A DNA stretch of 64,000 nucleotides from Azonexus sp. Lineage in GTDB: Bacteria; Pseudomonadota; Gammaproteobacteria; Burkholderiales; Rhodocyclaceae. Numbering within the stretch: position 1 is the first letter of the stretch; each line of letters starts with the position of its first letter. Below are positions 14,821-21,981 of this stretch, piece after piece. The notes under the pieces were generated by a model, which did no database searches, was not told the DNA's origin, and worked only from the letters and a program-made list of their open reading frames with translations. Location: assembly GCA_017983615.1 (NCBI GenBank), contig JAGOBB010000003.1:1-64000 (forward strand), given 5' to 3'. Both the position numbers and the translations under genes were made by a program.

Positions 14821-16548
14821 ATGAGCCGTCATCTGCAAGTCGCCGTCGGGCAGTATTCCGACAAGGGGCGCAAGGAACTCAACCAGGATTTTCACGGGGT
14901 CAACATTCCCCGCGAGCCGCAGTTGTCGGCCAAGGGTATTGCCATCGCGCTCGCCGACGGCATCAGCAGCAGCGACGTCAGCCAGGAAGCGGCGCAGTCC
15001 GCCGTCACTACCTTTCTCGACGACTATTACTGCACCTCGGACGCCTGGTCGGTCAAGACTTCCGGCGAGCATGTGCTGACCGCCACCAATTCCTGGCTGC
15101 ATTCGCAGACCCAGCAAAGCCAGCACCGCTACGACCGCGAACGTGGCTACGTCTGCACCTTCAGCGGTCTGGTCATCAAGTCGACGACGGCGCACCTCTT
15201 CCATATCGGCGATGCGCGCATCTACCGCCTGCGCGGCAAGGAGTTCTCGCAACTGACCGAGGATCACCGCGTCTGGGTATCGTCGCAGCAGAGTTACCTG
15301 GCCCGCGCCCTGGGCATGGATCGCAAGGTCGAGATCGACTACGTGCAGGCGCAGGTGGCGGTCGGCGACCTGTTGGTGCTGGCCACCGATGGCGTCTATG
15401 AATATACCGATGCCGACGTCGTCCAGGCGGCCATCGCCGCCGGCCCCGACCTCGACGCGGCGGCCAGGGCGATTGCCGAGGAATCCCTGCGGCGCGGCAG
15501 CGGCGACAACCTGACCGTCCAGTTGATCCGCATCGACGAACTGCCCGATCCGGAAGCCAACGAAGTATTCCGCCAGATCTCCGACCTGCCTTGTCCGTCG
15601 CTGCTGGAGGCCCGCGACGAGTTCGAGGGTTACCAGATCGTCCGCGTCATCAAGCGCAGCGCGCGCAGCCACATCTATCTGGCGGTCGACAAGGACAGCG
15701 GCGAACGCGTCGTGATCAAGACCCCGTCGGTCGACATGCAGGCCAACCCGGCGGCGCTCGAGCGCTTCCTGCTTGAAGAGTGGATTGCCCGCCGCATCAA
15801 CAGCGCGCATGTCCTGAAACCCTGCGTGCAGACGCGGCAGCGGCAGAGCATTTATGTCGTCACCGAATACATCGAGGGCCAGACCCTGGCGCAATGGCTG
15901 ATCGACAATCCGAAGCCCGACCTGCCGACCGTGCGCGGCCTCCTGGAACAGGTCGCCAAGGGCCTGCAGGCCTTCCACCGGCTGGAAATGGTCTATCAGG
16001 ACCTGAAGCCGGACAACATCATGATCGACAGCACCGGCACCGTGAAGATCATCGACTTCGGCGCCACCCGCGTCGCCGGCCTGGAGGAGGTCGACACGCC
16101 GATCGAGCAGATCAACCTGCTCGGCGCGGCGCTCTACGCAGCGCCCGAGTACTTCCTTGGCGAGCAGGGCACGCAACGTTCCGACATCTATTCGCTCGGC
16201 GTCATCGCCTACCAGATGCTCTCCGGCGGCTTTCCGTACGGTACGCAGGTCCCCAAGTCGCGCACCAAGGCGGCGCAAAAGAAGCTGGCCTACCAGAGCG
16301 TGCTCAGCGAGGAACGCGAAATCCCGGCCTGGGTCGACGACGCCATCCGCAAGGCGGTCGAACCCGACCCCTTCGCCCGCCACGAAGAGCTCTCCGAGTT
16401 CGTCTTCGACCTCCACCACCCGAACACGGAATTCCTGAACAAGACCAAGCCGCCGCTGATCGAGCGCAACCCGGTGATTTTCTGGAAGAGCGTGTCGTTC
16501 GGGCTGATGCTGGCTTTGATCGTGGTCAGCGTGGTGCGCTTTCACTGA
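14821..16548 (+). CDS. PP2C phosphatase fused to Ser/Thr kinase, membrane-anchored (first paralogue)
   Basis: A 575-residue fusion. Residues about 5-240 are a PP2C phosphatase with the metal-binding aspartates (ELNQDF, ALADGIS, HIGDAR, LATDGVY, GSGDNLT). Residues about 265-530 are a Hanks-type kinase: Lys in VVIKTP, Glu in LLEEW, DLKPDN, DFG in IIDFGA and APE. The catalytic loop reads YQD instead of HRD and the glycine loop is poor, so kinase activity may be low. One C-terminal membrane helix anchors it. The ATG at 14821 follows GGGGGAGAGG. P. aeruginosa also has one kinase of this type beside its nir/nas genes, which suggests a conserved but undefined role in nitrate use. Confidence 0.88.
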   Translation: MSRHLQVAVGQYSDKGRKELNQDFHGVNIPREPQLSAKGIAIALADGISSSDVSQEAAQSAVTTFLDDYYCTSDAWSVKTSGEHVLTATNSWLHSQTQQSQHRYDRERGYVCTFSGLVIKSTTAHLFHIGDARIYRLRGKEFSQLTEDHRVWVSSQQSYLARALGMDRKVEIDYVQAQVAVGDLLVLATDGVYEYTDADVVQAAIAAGPDLDAAARAIAEESLRRGSGDNLTVQLIRIDELPDPEANEVFRQISDLPCPSLLEARDEFEGYQIVRVIKRSARSHIYLAVDKDSGERVVIKTPSVDMQANPAALERFLLEEWIARRINSAHVLKPCVQTRQRQSIYVVTEYIEGQTLAQWLIDNPKPDLPTVRGLLEQVAKGLQAFHRLEMVYQDLKPDNIMIDSTGTVKIIDFGATRVAGLEEVDTPIEQINLLGAALYAAPEYFLGEQGTQRSDIYSLGVIAYQMLSGGFPYGTQVPKSRTKAAQKKLAYQSVLSEEREIPAWVDDAIRKAVEPDPFARHEELSEFVFDLHHPNTEFLNKTKPPLIERNPVIFWKSVSFGLMLALIVVSVVRFH

Positions 16549-16561
16549 ACCAGCCGGTTTG

Positions 16562-16617
16562 GCGACCAGAAGGCAAATGCTACGGTCGGCCCGAAAAAAG
16601 GGCCAAAATCAAAATGG
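16562..16617 (+). repeat. GCTACGGTCG dispersed repeat, full-length copy
   Basis: GACCAGAAGGCAAATGC is followed by TACGGTCGGCCCG and AAAAAAGGGCCAAAATC. The core is at 16579-16588. GGCCC-GAAAAAA-GGGCC forms a 5-bp stem with a 7-nt loop. The copy lies between the convergent phosphatase-kinase gene and the membrane-protein gene. Confidence 0.85.
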
Positions 16618-16633
16618 CGGCGGTCGGAGCCTC

Positions 16634-18292
16634 TCAGCCGGCATCGCAAAGGCGCCGCAACAAGGCCCGCAGCGACTGATCCCCAGTACCGAGCGGGTGC
16701 AGCCCGAGGTCGGACACCAGCGCCGACCGGTTCGGCGATTGTGCCGGCATTGCCTGCCAGGCGGCTTCCAGCGTCTGGCGAAGGAACGCCTGGTCGGTAG
16801 TGTCGTCGACGACCAGCACGCATCGTTGCAGCGGCACGTAGCCGACCAGATGCTGCAGCTCATGCACGCAGCCGGCGTTGTCCGCGGAGAAATTCCGCAA
16901 ATCCATCAGCACCACGGCGCCGCCTTGCACCAGACGCGGCAGCGCCCGCTCCCAGGTGTCGGCGTGGCAGAAAAAGTTATTGACGCGAAACCAGCCGTCG
17001 CGGTCGGGCGCCGTGTCGCGTTGCCGCATGCGTTCGTCGAGCGTGCCGGCGCTGGCGACGAAATGCGTGGCCAGGCGCCCGGTCAGGAAGTCGAGCAGCT
17101 GGTGGGGTTGCACCGTGCTGTGGGCGATGTCCGGGCCGGTGATCAGGTCGATGCTGCCGATGTAGCGCCAATAGCGGGCAACGGCATCAAACAGGCGATC
17201 GCTGCGCGCACCGAGCGAGAAGACGCGCAGGAAGACCAGTCCGCGCGGCGGCACGGGGGAACTGCCACCGCCAAATCGCCGGCCGGCCCACCTCATTGTC
17301 ATCTTGCCGGCGGCAAACGCCAGCACACCGGCCAGCACCCAGCCCAGCCCGGCCAGCGCCAGTGCCATCGCATACCAGCTGGCAAACAGCAGGCCGAGCG
17401 CATCGAGCGTCAGCGACCGGTCGTTGACCTGCTTGCGCAGATAGGCGCTCCGAACCCACTTCAGGAAGCGCCAGCCGAGCAGGCCGGCGACCAGCAGCGT
17501 CAGGATCGCCACCGTTGCCAGGGTGGCGAGCGTCGACTGGCCGGTCTGGTGGGCGGCAAGCTCCAGCCAGCGCCCGCCGGCCGGCGTCAGTAGCAGCAGG
17601 GAAGCCGCCATCAGGCCACTCGCCAGCGCGGTGGCGAAACCGAGCACCAGCGGGCCGATGGCGCGCACCCGGCGATTGACGAACAGCCACAGCAAAACCG
17701 TCGGCGGGCCATTGGCGATCAGCCAGTAGGCCAGCATTTGCGGCGGCGCGATGTGGTTCAGATAGCTGGTGTCAGACCACAGCATCGCCACTTCCGACAG
17801 GCCGGCGCCGACCACAAACAGCGCGAAATAGCCGGCCACGGCACCAAGGCGCAAGTGCTGAGAGGGCGGCGTCGCCAGGATCAGCGCCAGCACGGTCGGC
17901 CAGCCGGCGATCCACAGCGCCAGCGCAAACAGGGTCGCCGTCGGCAGTCGGGCAAAAGCCACGCAGCCGGCTGATGCGATGACCAGCGCGAAGGCCAGGC
18001 CGCCCAATTCGATGCGCCAGGCCGCTCCCCGTGCTGCCAGAAGCACCCGTTCGTAGCGTGCCGCGCCGGCCGGCGGCGACGGTGGGGCGAAATCGACCAC
18101 GCCATCGGCGCTCGGCGAAGCCTCCGGCTCGGGCGCAGCCGATTCACCGGCCCGCTGCACCATCGCACCCAGTACGCGGCGGCGATAGGCGGCAAGCACC
18201 AGCGCGGAAATCAGCAGGCTGAGGATGGTCGAAACAGCGATGACCAGCAACATGCTGGTCGTCAGTACCTGCGGCGTCAGTTCTTCAATCAT
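16634..18292 (-). CDS. Unknown polytopic membrane protein with C-terminal alpha/beta domain
   Basis: A 552-residue protein I cannot name. The first helix (about residues 12-36) is followed by a proline-rich cytoplasmic-type linker and then about eight more hydrophobic segments up to residue 340. The last 200 residues are soluble and alternate strands and helices: LVFLRVFSLGARSDRLFDAV, SIDLITGPDIAHSTVQPHQ, GGAVVLMDLRNFSADNAGC and CVLVVDDTTDQAFLRQTL. That pattern recalls TIR/SEFIR-like or receptor-like flavodoxin folds but no catalytic signature is certain. It is convergent with the phosphatase-kinase gene and upstream of a small secreted-protein gene on the same strand. Confidence 0.7.
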   Translation of the reverse strand: MIEELTPQVLTTSMLLVIAVSTILSLLISALVLAAYRRRVLGAMVQRAGESAAPEPEASPSADGVVDFAPPSPPAGAARYERVLLAARGAAWRIELGGLAFALVIASAGCVAFARLPTATLFALALWIAGWPTVLALILATPPSQHLRLGAVAGYFALFVVGAGLSEVAMLWSDTSYLNHIAPPQMLAYWLIANGPPTVLLWLFVNRRVRAIGPLVLGFATALASGLMAASLLLLTPAGGRWLELAAHQTGQSTLATLATVAILTLLVAGLLGWRFLKWVRSAYLRKQVNDRSLTLDALGLLFASWYAMALALAGLGWVLAGVLAFAAGKMTMRWAGRRFGGGSSPVPPRGLVFLRVFSLGARSDRLFDAVARYWRYIGSIDLITGPDIAHSTVQPHQLLDFLTGRLATHFVASAGTLDERMRQRDTAPDRDGWFRVNNFFCHADTWERALPRLVQGGAVVLMDLRNFSADNAGCVHELQHLVGYVPLQRCVLVVDDTTDQAFLRQTLEAAWQAMPAQSPNRSALVSDLGLHPLGTGDQSLRALLRRLCDAG

Positions 18293-18331
18293 GCGCGGCG
18301 CCGCGACTGGGCCGGCGAGACGGGCACGGCG

Positions 18332-18904
18332 TCACGGCGCGCGGCGCACGGCCACGACTTCCTGTTCGAGCAGCACCTTGCCCAGCCAGTTCTTGGCAAT
18401 CGATTGGCAGCGATGTGTCCGATCGTCAGGCAGCACGCAACTGTATTCGTAGGAGCCGAGCAGATTCGGCGGACTCTTCCAGACCATGGTCCGCTTTGCT
18501 TCGTTCCACTCTCCGGACGGCAGGGCAAAGACAACACCGGTCGAGAAGAAAATCCACAGCGGATAGGCGCCCGTCGTCGGGTCGTAAGTCATCATGCTCA
18601 GGTCGTGAGTTCCATCGGATTTGATTCCGCTGTCGCCCTGCAGATAGCGGTTGCCCAGCACCCAGGCATTCCGCTGCACCGAGGTGACGACCGGCTTCTC
18701 CGGCTGAAGCGCATTCTTGATCGTGACGTTCCAGGTGCCGCGAAACAGATCGAGCACCTTGAGCTTCTCGGCCAGCCTGGCCTGATCCTCGGGCGACGTT
18801 TGCGCGCAAGCGGGCTGAATGGCCACGGCAAGCACCAGGCCAAGGGCCGCCAGGCGCGAGTGGCGCAGGGACTGCACGATGGTTGCACGCCAGTTGATGT
18901 CCAT
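18332..18904 (-). CDS. Secreted protein resembling the DUF1579 family
   Basis: A 190-residue protein with an N-terminal export signal ending near AVAIQPACAQT. The mature part contains LDLFRGTWNVTIKN, RYLQGDSGIKSDGTHDLSMM and YDPTTGAYPLWIF, the layout of beta-barrel DUF1579-like proteins (fit by pattern only). It lies 39 bases upstream of the membrane-protein gene on the same strand, so the two may be co-transcribed. No function is assigned. The 110 bases upstream hold nothing I recognise. Confidence 0.65.
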   Translation of the reverse strand: MDINWRATIVQSLRHSRLAALGLVLAVAIQPACAQTSPEDQARLAEKLKVLDLFRGTWNVTIKNALQPEKPVVTSVQRNAWVLGNRYLQGDSGIKSDGTHDLSMMTYDPTTGAYPLWIFFSTGVVFALPSGEWNEAKRTMVWKSPPNLLGSYEYSCVLPDDRTHRCQSIAKNWLGKVLLEQEVVAVRRAP

Positions 18905-19014
18905 GGTCCGCTCCCAGGATGTTGCGGAAAAAGTGGCTCCGGTGGTGCCCAGACGCCACGGCCAAGCTTGCTATAAGCATAATCGGCTGGCCGGCAAAGG
19001 CAAGCCGGGCGAAG

Positions 19015-19443
19015 CTAGGGGCGGCTTCGGGCGAGCTCGGCGCTCAATCTGTCAAGGTTCTGTTCATTGGCCGGCTCGACGATGTGGCGCACGGCGCTGG
19101 CCACCGCCGCGTCGGCAAATGCCTGCTGCCAATGCAGCAGCGTGCCGCCGGCTGAAGGCTCCAGCGTAATGGTCAGCGTAAAGAAGGGCTGGCAGACGTG
19201 CCGGATGACGACCCGGCGATCCGCCTCGATGGCATCGAAAACGGATTCATTGGGATAAACCTTGCCGTCCGGGCCAATCATCTCGAAGACCCACCGCCCG
19301 CCCGGCTCAAATTCGAACACCTCGAACCGGTTGCTGAAGCCATCGGGCCCCCACCATTTTGCAAGCCGGGCGGGGTCGCTGATTGCCGCAAAAACCGCCG
19401 AAGGTTCGGCGCGCAATGTCCGGGTAGTGCTGAAAGTGCTCAT
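19015..19443 (-). CDS. SRPBCC/AHSA1-type ligand-binding protein
   Basis: A 142-residue START-like fold protein. It has the AHSA1 hallmarks: RTLRAEPSAVFAAISDPARL near the N-terminus, AKWWGPDGF, GGRWVFEM and the C-terminal helix ending LDRLSAELA. Proteins of this family bind hydrophobic ligands or modulate Hsp90, and the substrate here is unknown. The open frame runs further upstream, but I set the start at the ATG at 19443 because GGAGG lies 9 bases before it and the extra part is repeat sequence. A second, broken copy of its first codons exists at about 20440. Confidence 0.85.
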   Translation of the reverse strand: MSTFSTTRTLRAEPSAVFAAISDPARLAKWWGPDGFSNRFEVFEFEPGGRWVFEMIGPDGKVYPNESVFDAIEADRRVVIRHVCQPFFTLTITLEPSAGGTLLHWQQAFADAAVASAVRHIVEPANEQNLDRLSAELARSRP

Positions 19444-19479
19444 CGGTGCTGCCCTCCACATTGATTCGGTCATGTTCGC

Positions 19480-19571
19480 CGTCAAGCGGCCAGACAGGCG
19501 AATGCGATATCCCAAGGGTACTTTCTTGGAGCTAATGTCGACCTGAAAAAGGCGCAAAAATTGCAATGACG
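19480..19571 (+). repeat. Long-form repeat with hairpin insert, degenerate copy
   Basis: AAGCGGCCAGACAGGCGAATGC is followed by GATATCCCAAGGGTACTTTC, TTGGAGC and a GAAAAAGGCGCAAAAATTGC tail. It aligns with the long-form copy at 20503. The CCAAG/CTTGG stem survives although the surrounding bases have drifted. Confidence 0.7.
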
Positions 19572-19625
19572 GAAAGATCGATCAGCCGGGAATCTGAGGT
19601 CTGTCCCCAGTGACTCTCTGGACGT

Positions 19626-19677
19626 GCTGCTGGCCAGAGATCGCCCGGAATAACTCGTCCCCACCGGGGCCAGCAGC
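19626..19677. repeat. 10-bp perfect inverted repeat
   Basis: GCTGCTGGCC at 19626-19635 and GGCCAGCAGC at 19668-19677 enclose 32 bases. This may be the remnant of a small mobile or REP-like element. No transposase gene is present. Confidence 0.5.
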
Positions 19678-19691
19678 GCATTGATGACTGC

Positions 19692-19755
19692 GCCAAGCAG
19701 GCGGCAAAGGCAAATGCTACGGTCGGCTGGAAAAATGGGCAAAAATGGAAATGAG
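19692..19755 (+). repeat. GCTACGGTCG dispersed repeat
   Basis: GGCGGCAAAGGCAAATGC, TACGGTCGGCTGG and AAAAATGGGCAAAAATGG follow one another. The core is at 19716-19725. It carries the A-rich 3' tail and most of the conserved left flank. Confidence 0.85.
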
Positions 19756-19876
19756 CAGGGGGCAAAACCGGTGCTTGTTAGCGGCTGATGCTTGTCGCGG
19801 AGCGCCGTGGGAATCATCGGTCAGATGGCCGATGGCGAGAAGCAGTCTGGCGTCTGTAACTCGGCCTTGGCCAGAT

Positions 19877-20365
19877 TCATCGGCCGCGTGGGGCAAAGAA
19901 AAGCGACACGAGTTGGACGAACAGAGCGAGTGCCTGAAGCGCCCGGGATCTGTAGATTCGTCCGGAGGCCGGGGCCGTGTCGCCGGACAGGGTGATGTCG
20001 AGCGTCCAGCGGATTGGCGGGCCGCCCGGTGTCCTTTGCAGGCGGGAGAGCCGTGCGGTGACGTCTGAAGCGAGCGGGTCCAGGCCTTTGCCAGCGGCGT
20101 GGAGCAGGATGGGCGTAAACTGCCGTTTCGCGCCAAGCAGGTCGAGTTGCACCGCGCCGGGGAGTTCGTCGCCGCCATGCAACAGGTAAGTGGCGGCGAC
20201 GACAAAGCTGCCATAACCCCCTGCCGGCGGCACCTCGTCAGCGGGCGTGACGAAGGATTCGTCGGTGCCTTCGCCCCCCTCGTCGTCGTGCAAGTAGCGC
20301 CAGACTGGGAACTGCCGAAGATTCTCGGTCGTGAGCGTATGGACGGGAACAGGCGAAAGGCTCAT
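19877..20365 (-). CDS. Unknown protein
   Basis: A 162-residue protein I do not recognise. The N-terminal half is acidic (FPVWRYLHDDEGGEGTDESF), followed by a strand-rich part (GGYGSFVVAATYLLHGGDEL). The end is hydrophobic (ALALFVQLVSLFFAPRG). No clear SD precedes the ATG at 20365, so the start may differ. The neighbours are repeat remnants on both sides. Codon use looks like that of real genes, and the opposite-strand frames are less convincing. Confidence 0.5.
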   Translation of the reverse strand: MSLSPVPVHTLTTENLRQFPVWRYLHDDEGGEGTDESFVTPADEVPPAGGYGSFVVAATYLLHGGDELPGAVQLDLLGAKRQFTPILLHAAGKGLDPLASDVTARLSRLQRTPGGPPIRWTLDITLSGDTAPASGRIYRSRALQALALFVQLVSLFFAPRGR

Positions 20366-20434
20366 CGGGCTGGCGTGTCAGGTAGCGGGATTTGCTCGGA
20401 AGCATACTCGATATGCATGCTGGCGGTGGAGCAG

Positions 20435-20475
20435 GCCATGGACAAGACCGCCGAAGGCTCAGCGCGCAAGTTTTG
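20435..20475 (-). pseudogene. Truncated 5' remnant of an SRPBCC gene
   Basis: On the minus strand this encodes NLRAEPSAV, which matches TLRAEPSAV near the start of the intact SRPBCC protein at 19015-19443. The similarity ends after about nine codons, where unrelated sequence begins. At DNA level CCGCCGAAGG-TCAGCGCGCAA is shared with the intact gene. The repeat that abuts both copies suggests a duplicated end. Confidence 0.6.
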
Positions 20476-20502
20476 GCGTCTGGTTGGTTCGAGCGTGTTG
20501 GG

Positions 20503-20595
20503 CGTCAAGCGGCCAGAACGGCAAATGCTATACCCCAAGGGTACTTCCTTCGGGGTGCGGTTGGCCGGAAAAAGGGCAAAAACCAAAATGGCGCT
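20503..20595 (+). repeat. Long-form repeat with 27-bp hairpin insert
   Basis: The left flank AAGCGGCCAGAACGGC and AAATGCTA match the short form. Then 27 bases form ACCCC-AAGG/CCTT-C-GGGGT around a GTACTT loop. After them the element resumes with CGGTTGGCCGGAAAAAGGGC and AAAAACCAAAATG. The insertion point is exactly between GCTA and CGGT of the short core. Confidence 0.85.
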
Positions 20596-20664
20596 GGAGC
20601 GATGGATTGGCGGGGAAGCTTTGGTAAGCCACCCGTTGTTCTACGCCACGGCAGCGCTGGCGGG

Positions 20665-21018
20665 CTATTTCAGCAACGGGGCGCCGCGTCCGGAAAAATC
20701 GTCGCTCATCCGGAAGACAGCGTCGGTGAACGAGGATTTGGCGTGTTCCTGACAGAAGCGGGTGACGTAGCCTTCGATGGTGCCGCTGGATACATCGGTG
20801 ACCTGCTGACGCTGGTTGGCGTAGTTGTGGCCGCTGAGGAAGCCGCGGGCCCAGGCGATGTATTTCAGGCGTTCTTCGGGTTCGCCCTTGCTGGCGATCC
20901 AGGCCTGGCAGGACATGTCGTCGAGGCCGAGGAGCTTGATCGGTGCGGCATCGGCGTGCGCCGCGAGGAGGGCGCAGAGCAATCCGATCATCCTCAGGGC
21001 AGGGGTGTTGCCGTGCAT
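20665..21018 (-). CDS. Small secreted protein, Rap1a/HdeA-like pattern
   Basis: A 117-residue protein with a signal peptide (LRMIGLLCALLAAHADAAP). The mature domain has two cysteines (MSCQAWIASK and YVTRFCQEHAK) and the motif YIAWARGFLSGHNYAN. That spacing of Cys, W-GF-SG and a second Cys is shared by small periplasmic helical proteins sometimes annotated as Rap1a/Tai immunity or HdeA-like. This is a pattern match, not a firm assignment. The gene stands alone between repeat copies. Confidence 0.6.
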   Translation of the reverse strand: MHGNTPALRMIGLLCALLAAHADAAPIKLLGLDDMSCQAWIASKGEPEERLKYIAWARGFLSGHNYANQRQQVTDVSSGTIEGYVTRFCQEHAKSSFTDAVFRMSDDFSGRGAPLLK

Positions 21019-21123
21019 GCTGCCTCTCCATCTGATCGCCGATGCCGACAGGATGCCACAAACGGCAGTGCCGGGGCAGTTGTCAGTCCCGGTGTGGAGT
21101 CTGACCCTGAGGTTTCCCCTCGT

Positions 21124-21184
21124 TCAAAGCGGCCAGAAAGGCAAATGCTACGGTCGGCCGGAAAAAAGAGCAAAAATCAAAATG
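21124..21184 (+). repeat. GCTACGGTCG dispersed repeat, full-length copy
   Basis: AAAGCGGCCAGAAAGGC, AAATGCTACGGTCGGCC and GGAAAAAAGAGCAAAAATC follow one another. The core is at 21147-21156. This is one of the best copies for defining the family's left flank. Confidence 0.85.
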
Positions 21185-21296
21185 GGTAGGGAGGGGCCGT
21201 GCAAAAGGCCGTGGCCTCTTTTGTGTGCGCTAGCGTACTGATGCGATCTGCGGCGGCGCATAGTCTGGCCGTATCCCCAACCCCGAGGAGCCACAG

Positions 21297-21593
21297 ATGG
21301 ACACCGCAACCTTTCAACCTACACCGGAAAATGCACAGCCGACCTGGAAATGCGAGGACTACAAAGGCAAGCAAATGCATGTCTGCACGCAACGTCGCAG
21401 CCATGAAAATGCAAGCCTTTCCGGACACGGCGAGCAATGGGCCTTCACGGTCAAGATTACCGATCAGAGCAACAACCCTATGCCCTACAAGAATGCCAGC
21501 GCCACGTCGGACCCCGCACTTTTGTACAGCACGCAAGTAATTGCCGAAGACATGGGCTTCCTGAGAGGCCGCGAATTGATCGACGGTGCCTGA
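21297..21593 (+). CDS. Unknown small protein
   Basis: A 98-residue soluble protein without recognised domains. It is polar and has cysteines at WKCEDY and VCTQR. The ATG is preceded by GAGGAG at good SD distance, which supports translation. It precedes the regulatory region of the nitrate porter. It has no homologue I can name. Confidence 0.5.
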   Translation: MDTATFQPTPENAQPTWKCEDYKGKQMHVCTQRRSHENASLSGHGEQWAFTVKITDQSNNPMPYKNASATSDPALLYSTQVIAEDMGFLRGRELIDGA

Positions 21594-21726
21594 CGGATTT
21601 CACGGCCGTTTGATAACGAGAACAAAATAAGAACAATAGGCCGACGTGTATGGTCAAAATTGTCGCGGTAGTTGCTGAGGTATGCCGGCGCCATCAGTTT
21701 CCGTAGCCGCTGCATGCCGAAATTGC

Positions 21727-21763
21727 TGCACCGCAATGGCGTGCCATGCCTTGTTTTGGTGCG
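21727..21763 (+). promoter_or_regulatory. NtrC-like sites upstream of the nitrate porter
   Basis: TGCACC-GCAAT-GGCGTG at 21727-21743 and TGCCTT-GTTTT-GGTGCG at 21747-21763 each match one half of the NtrC dyad well and the other partly. They lie about 55-90 bases upstream of the sigma-54 element. The rest of the 21594-21981 gap holds the promoter and leader listed separately, and no gene. Confidence 0.6.
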
Positions 21764-21816
21764 TGCTAGGAGCGCCGTGCCGGACATAACTTCGGTAAAA
21801 CAAGGCTTTGCCACCC

Positions 21817-21832
21817 TGGCACGTAGCTTGCG
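21817..21832 (+). promoter_or_regulatory. Sigma-54 promoter of the nitrate porter
   Basis: TGGCAC-GTAGC-TTGCG matches the -24/-12 consensus with the required GG-N10-GC spacing. Transcription should begin near 21844, leaving a leader of about 140 nt. Confidence 0.82.
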
Positions 21833-21858
21833 AAAAGAGGGGCATCACAGCGATTTAT

Positions 21859-21918
21859 CCGCCAACGGGGGCGGTTTCATGGCAACGACGTCATGCGCTG
21901 AAACAAGCAGCCCCCTTT
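21859..21918 (+). promoter_or_regulatory. ANTAR two-hairpin leader with overlapping terminator
   Basis: P1 is CCGCC/GGCGG with hexaloop AACGGG (21859-21874). P2 is CATGGC/GTCATG with hexaloop AACGAC (21878-21895). Both loops have A1 and G4. A competing structure pairs GGGGGC (21867-21872) and GTTTCA (21874-21879) with TGAAAC (21899-21904) and GCCCCC (21910-21915), followed by TTT. Forming P1 uses the same G-run, so ANTAR binding and the terminator exclude each other. P2 and its flank are the same 25 bases as in the nirB leader. Confidence 0.88.
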
Positions 21919-21981
21919 AACGACCGTTTCAACCCAAAGGCATTGCCTGCGGGACGCGGTCCACCCGGAAAATCGACCATC

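Larger units (their letters stand above)
19444..19876. other. Intergenic stretch made of repeat remnants, no gene seen
   Basis: These 430 bases hold a degenerate long-form repeat (19480-19571), a 10-bp inverted repeat (19626-19677) next to a GTCTGTCCCCAGTGAC string, and a normal GCTACGGTCG copy (19692-19755). The open frames that cross it are translations of the repeats on either strand. Confidence 0.65.

Noticed and set aside
20392..21189. A 265-codon plus-strand frame over the repeat debris
   Set aside because: It reads through a repeat copy and the reverse of the small secreted gene. It is low-complexity and has no SD.
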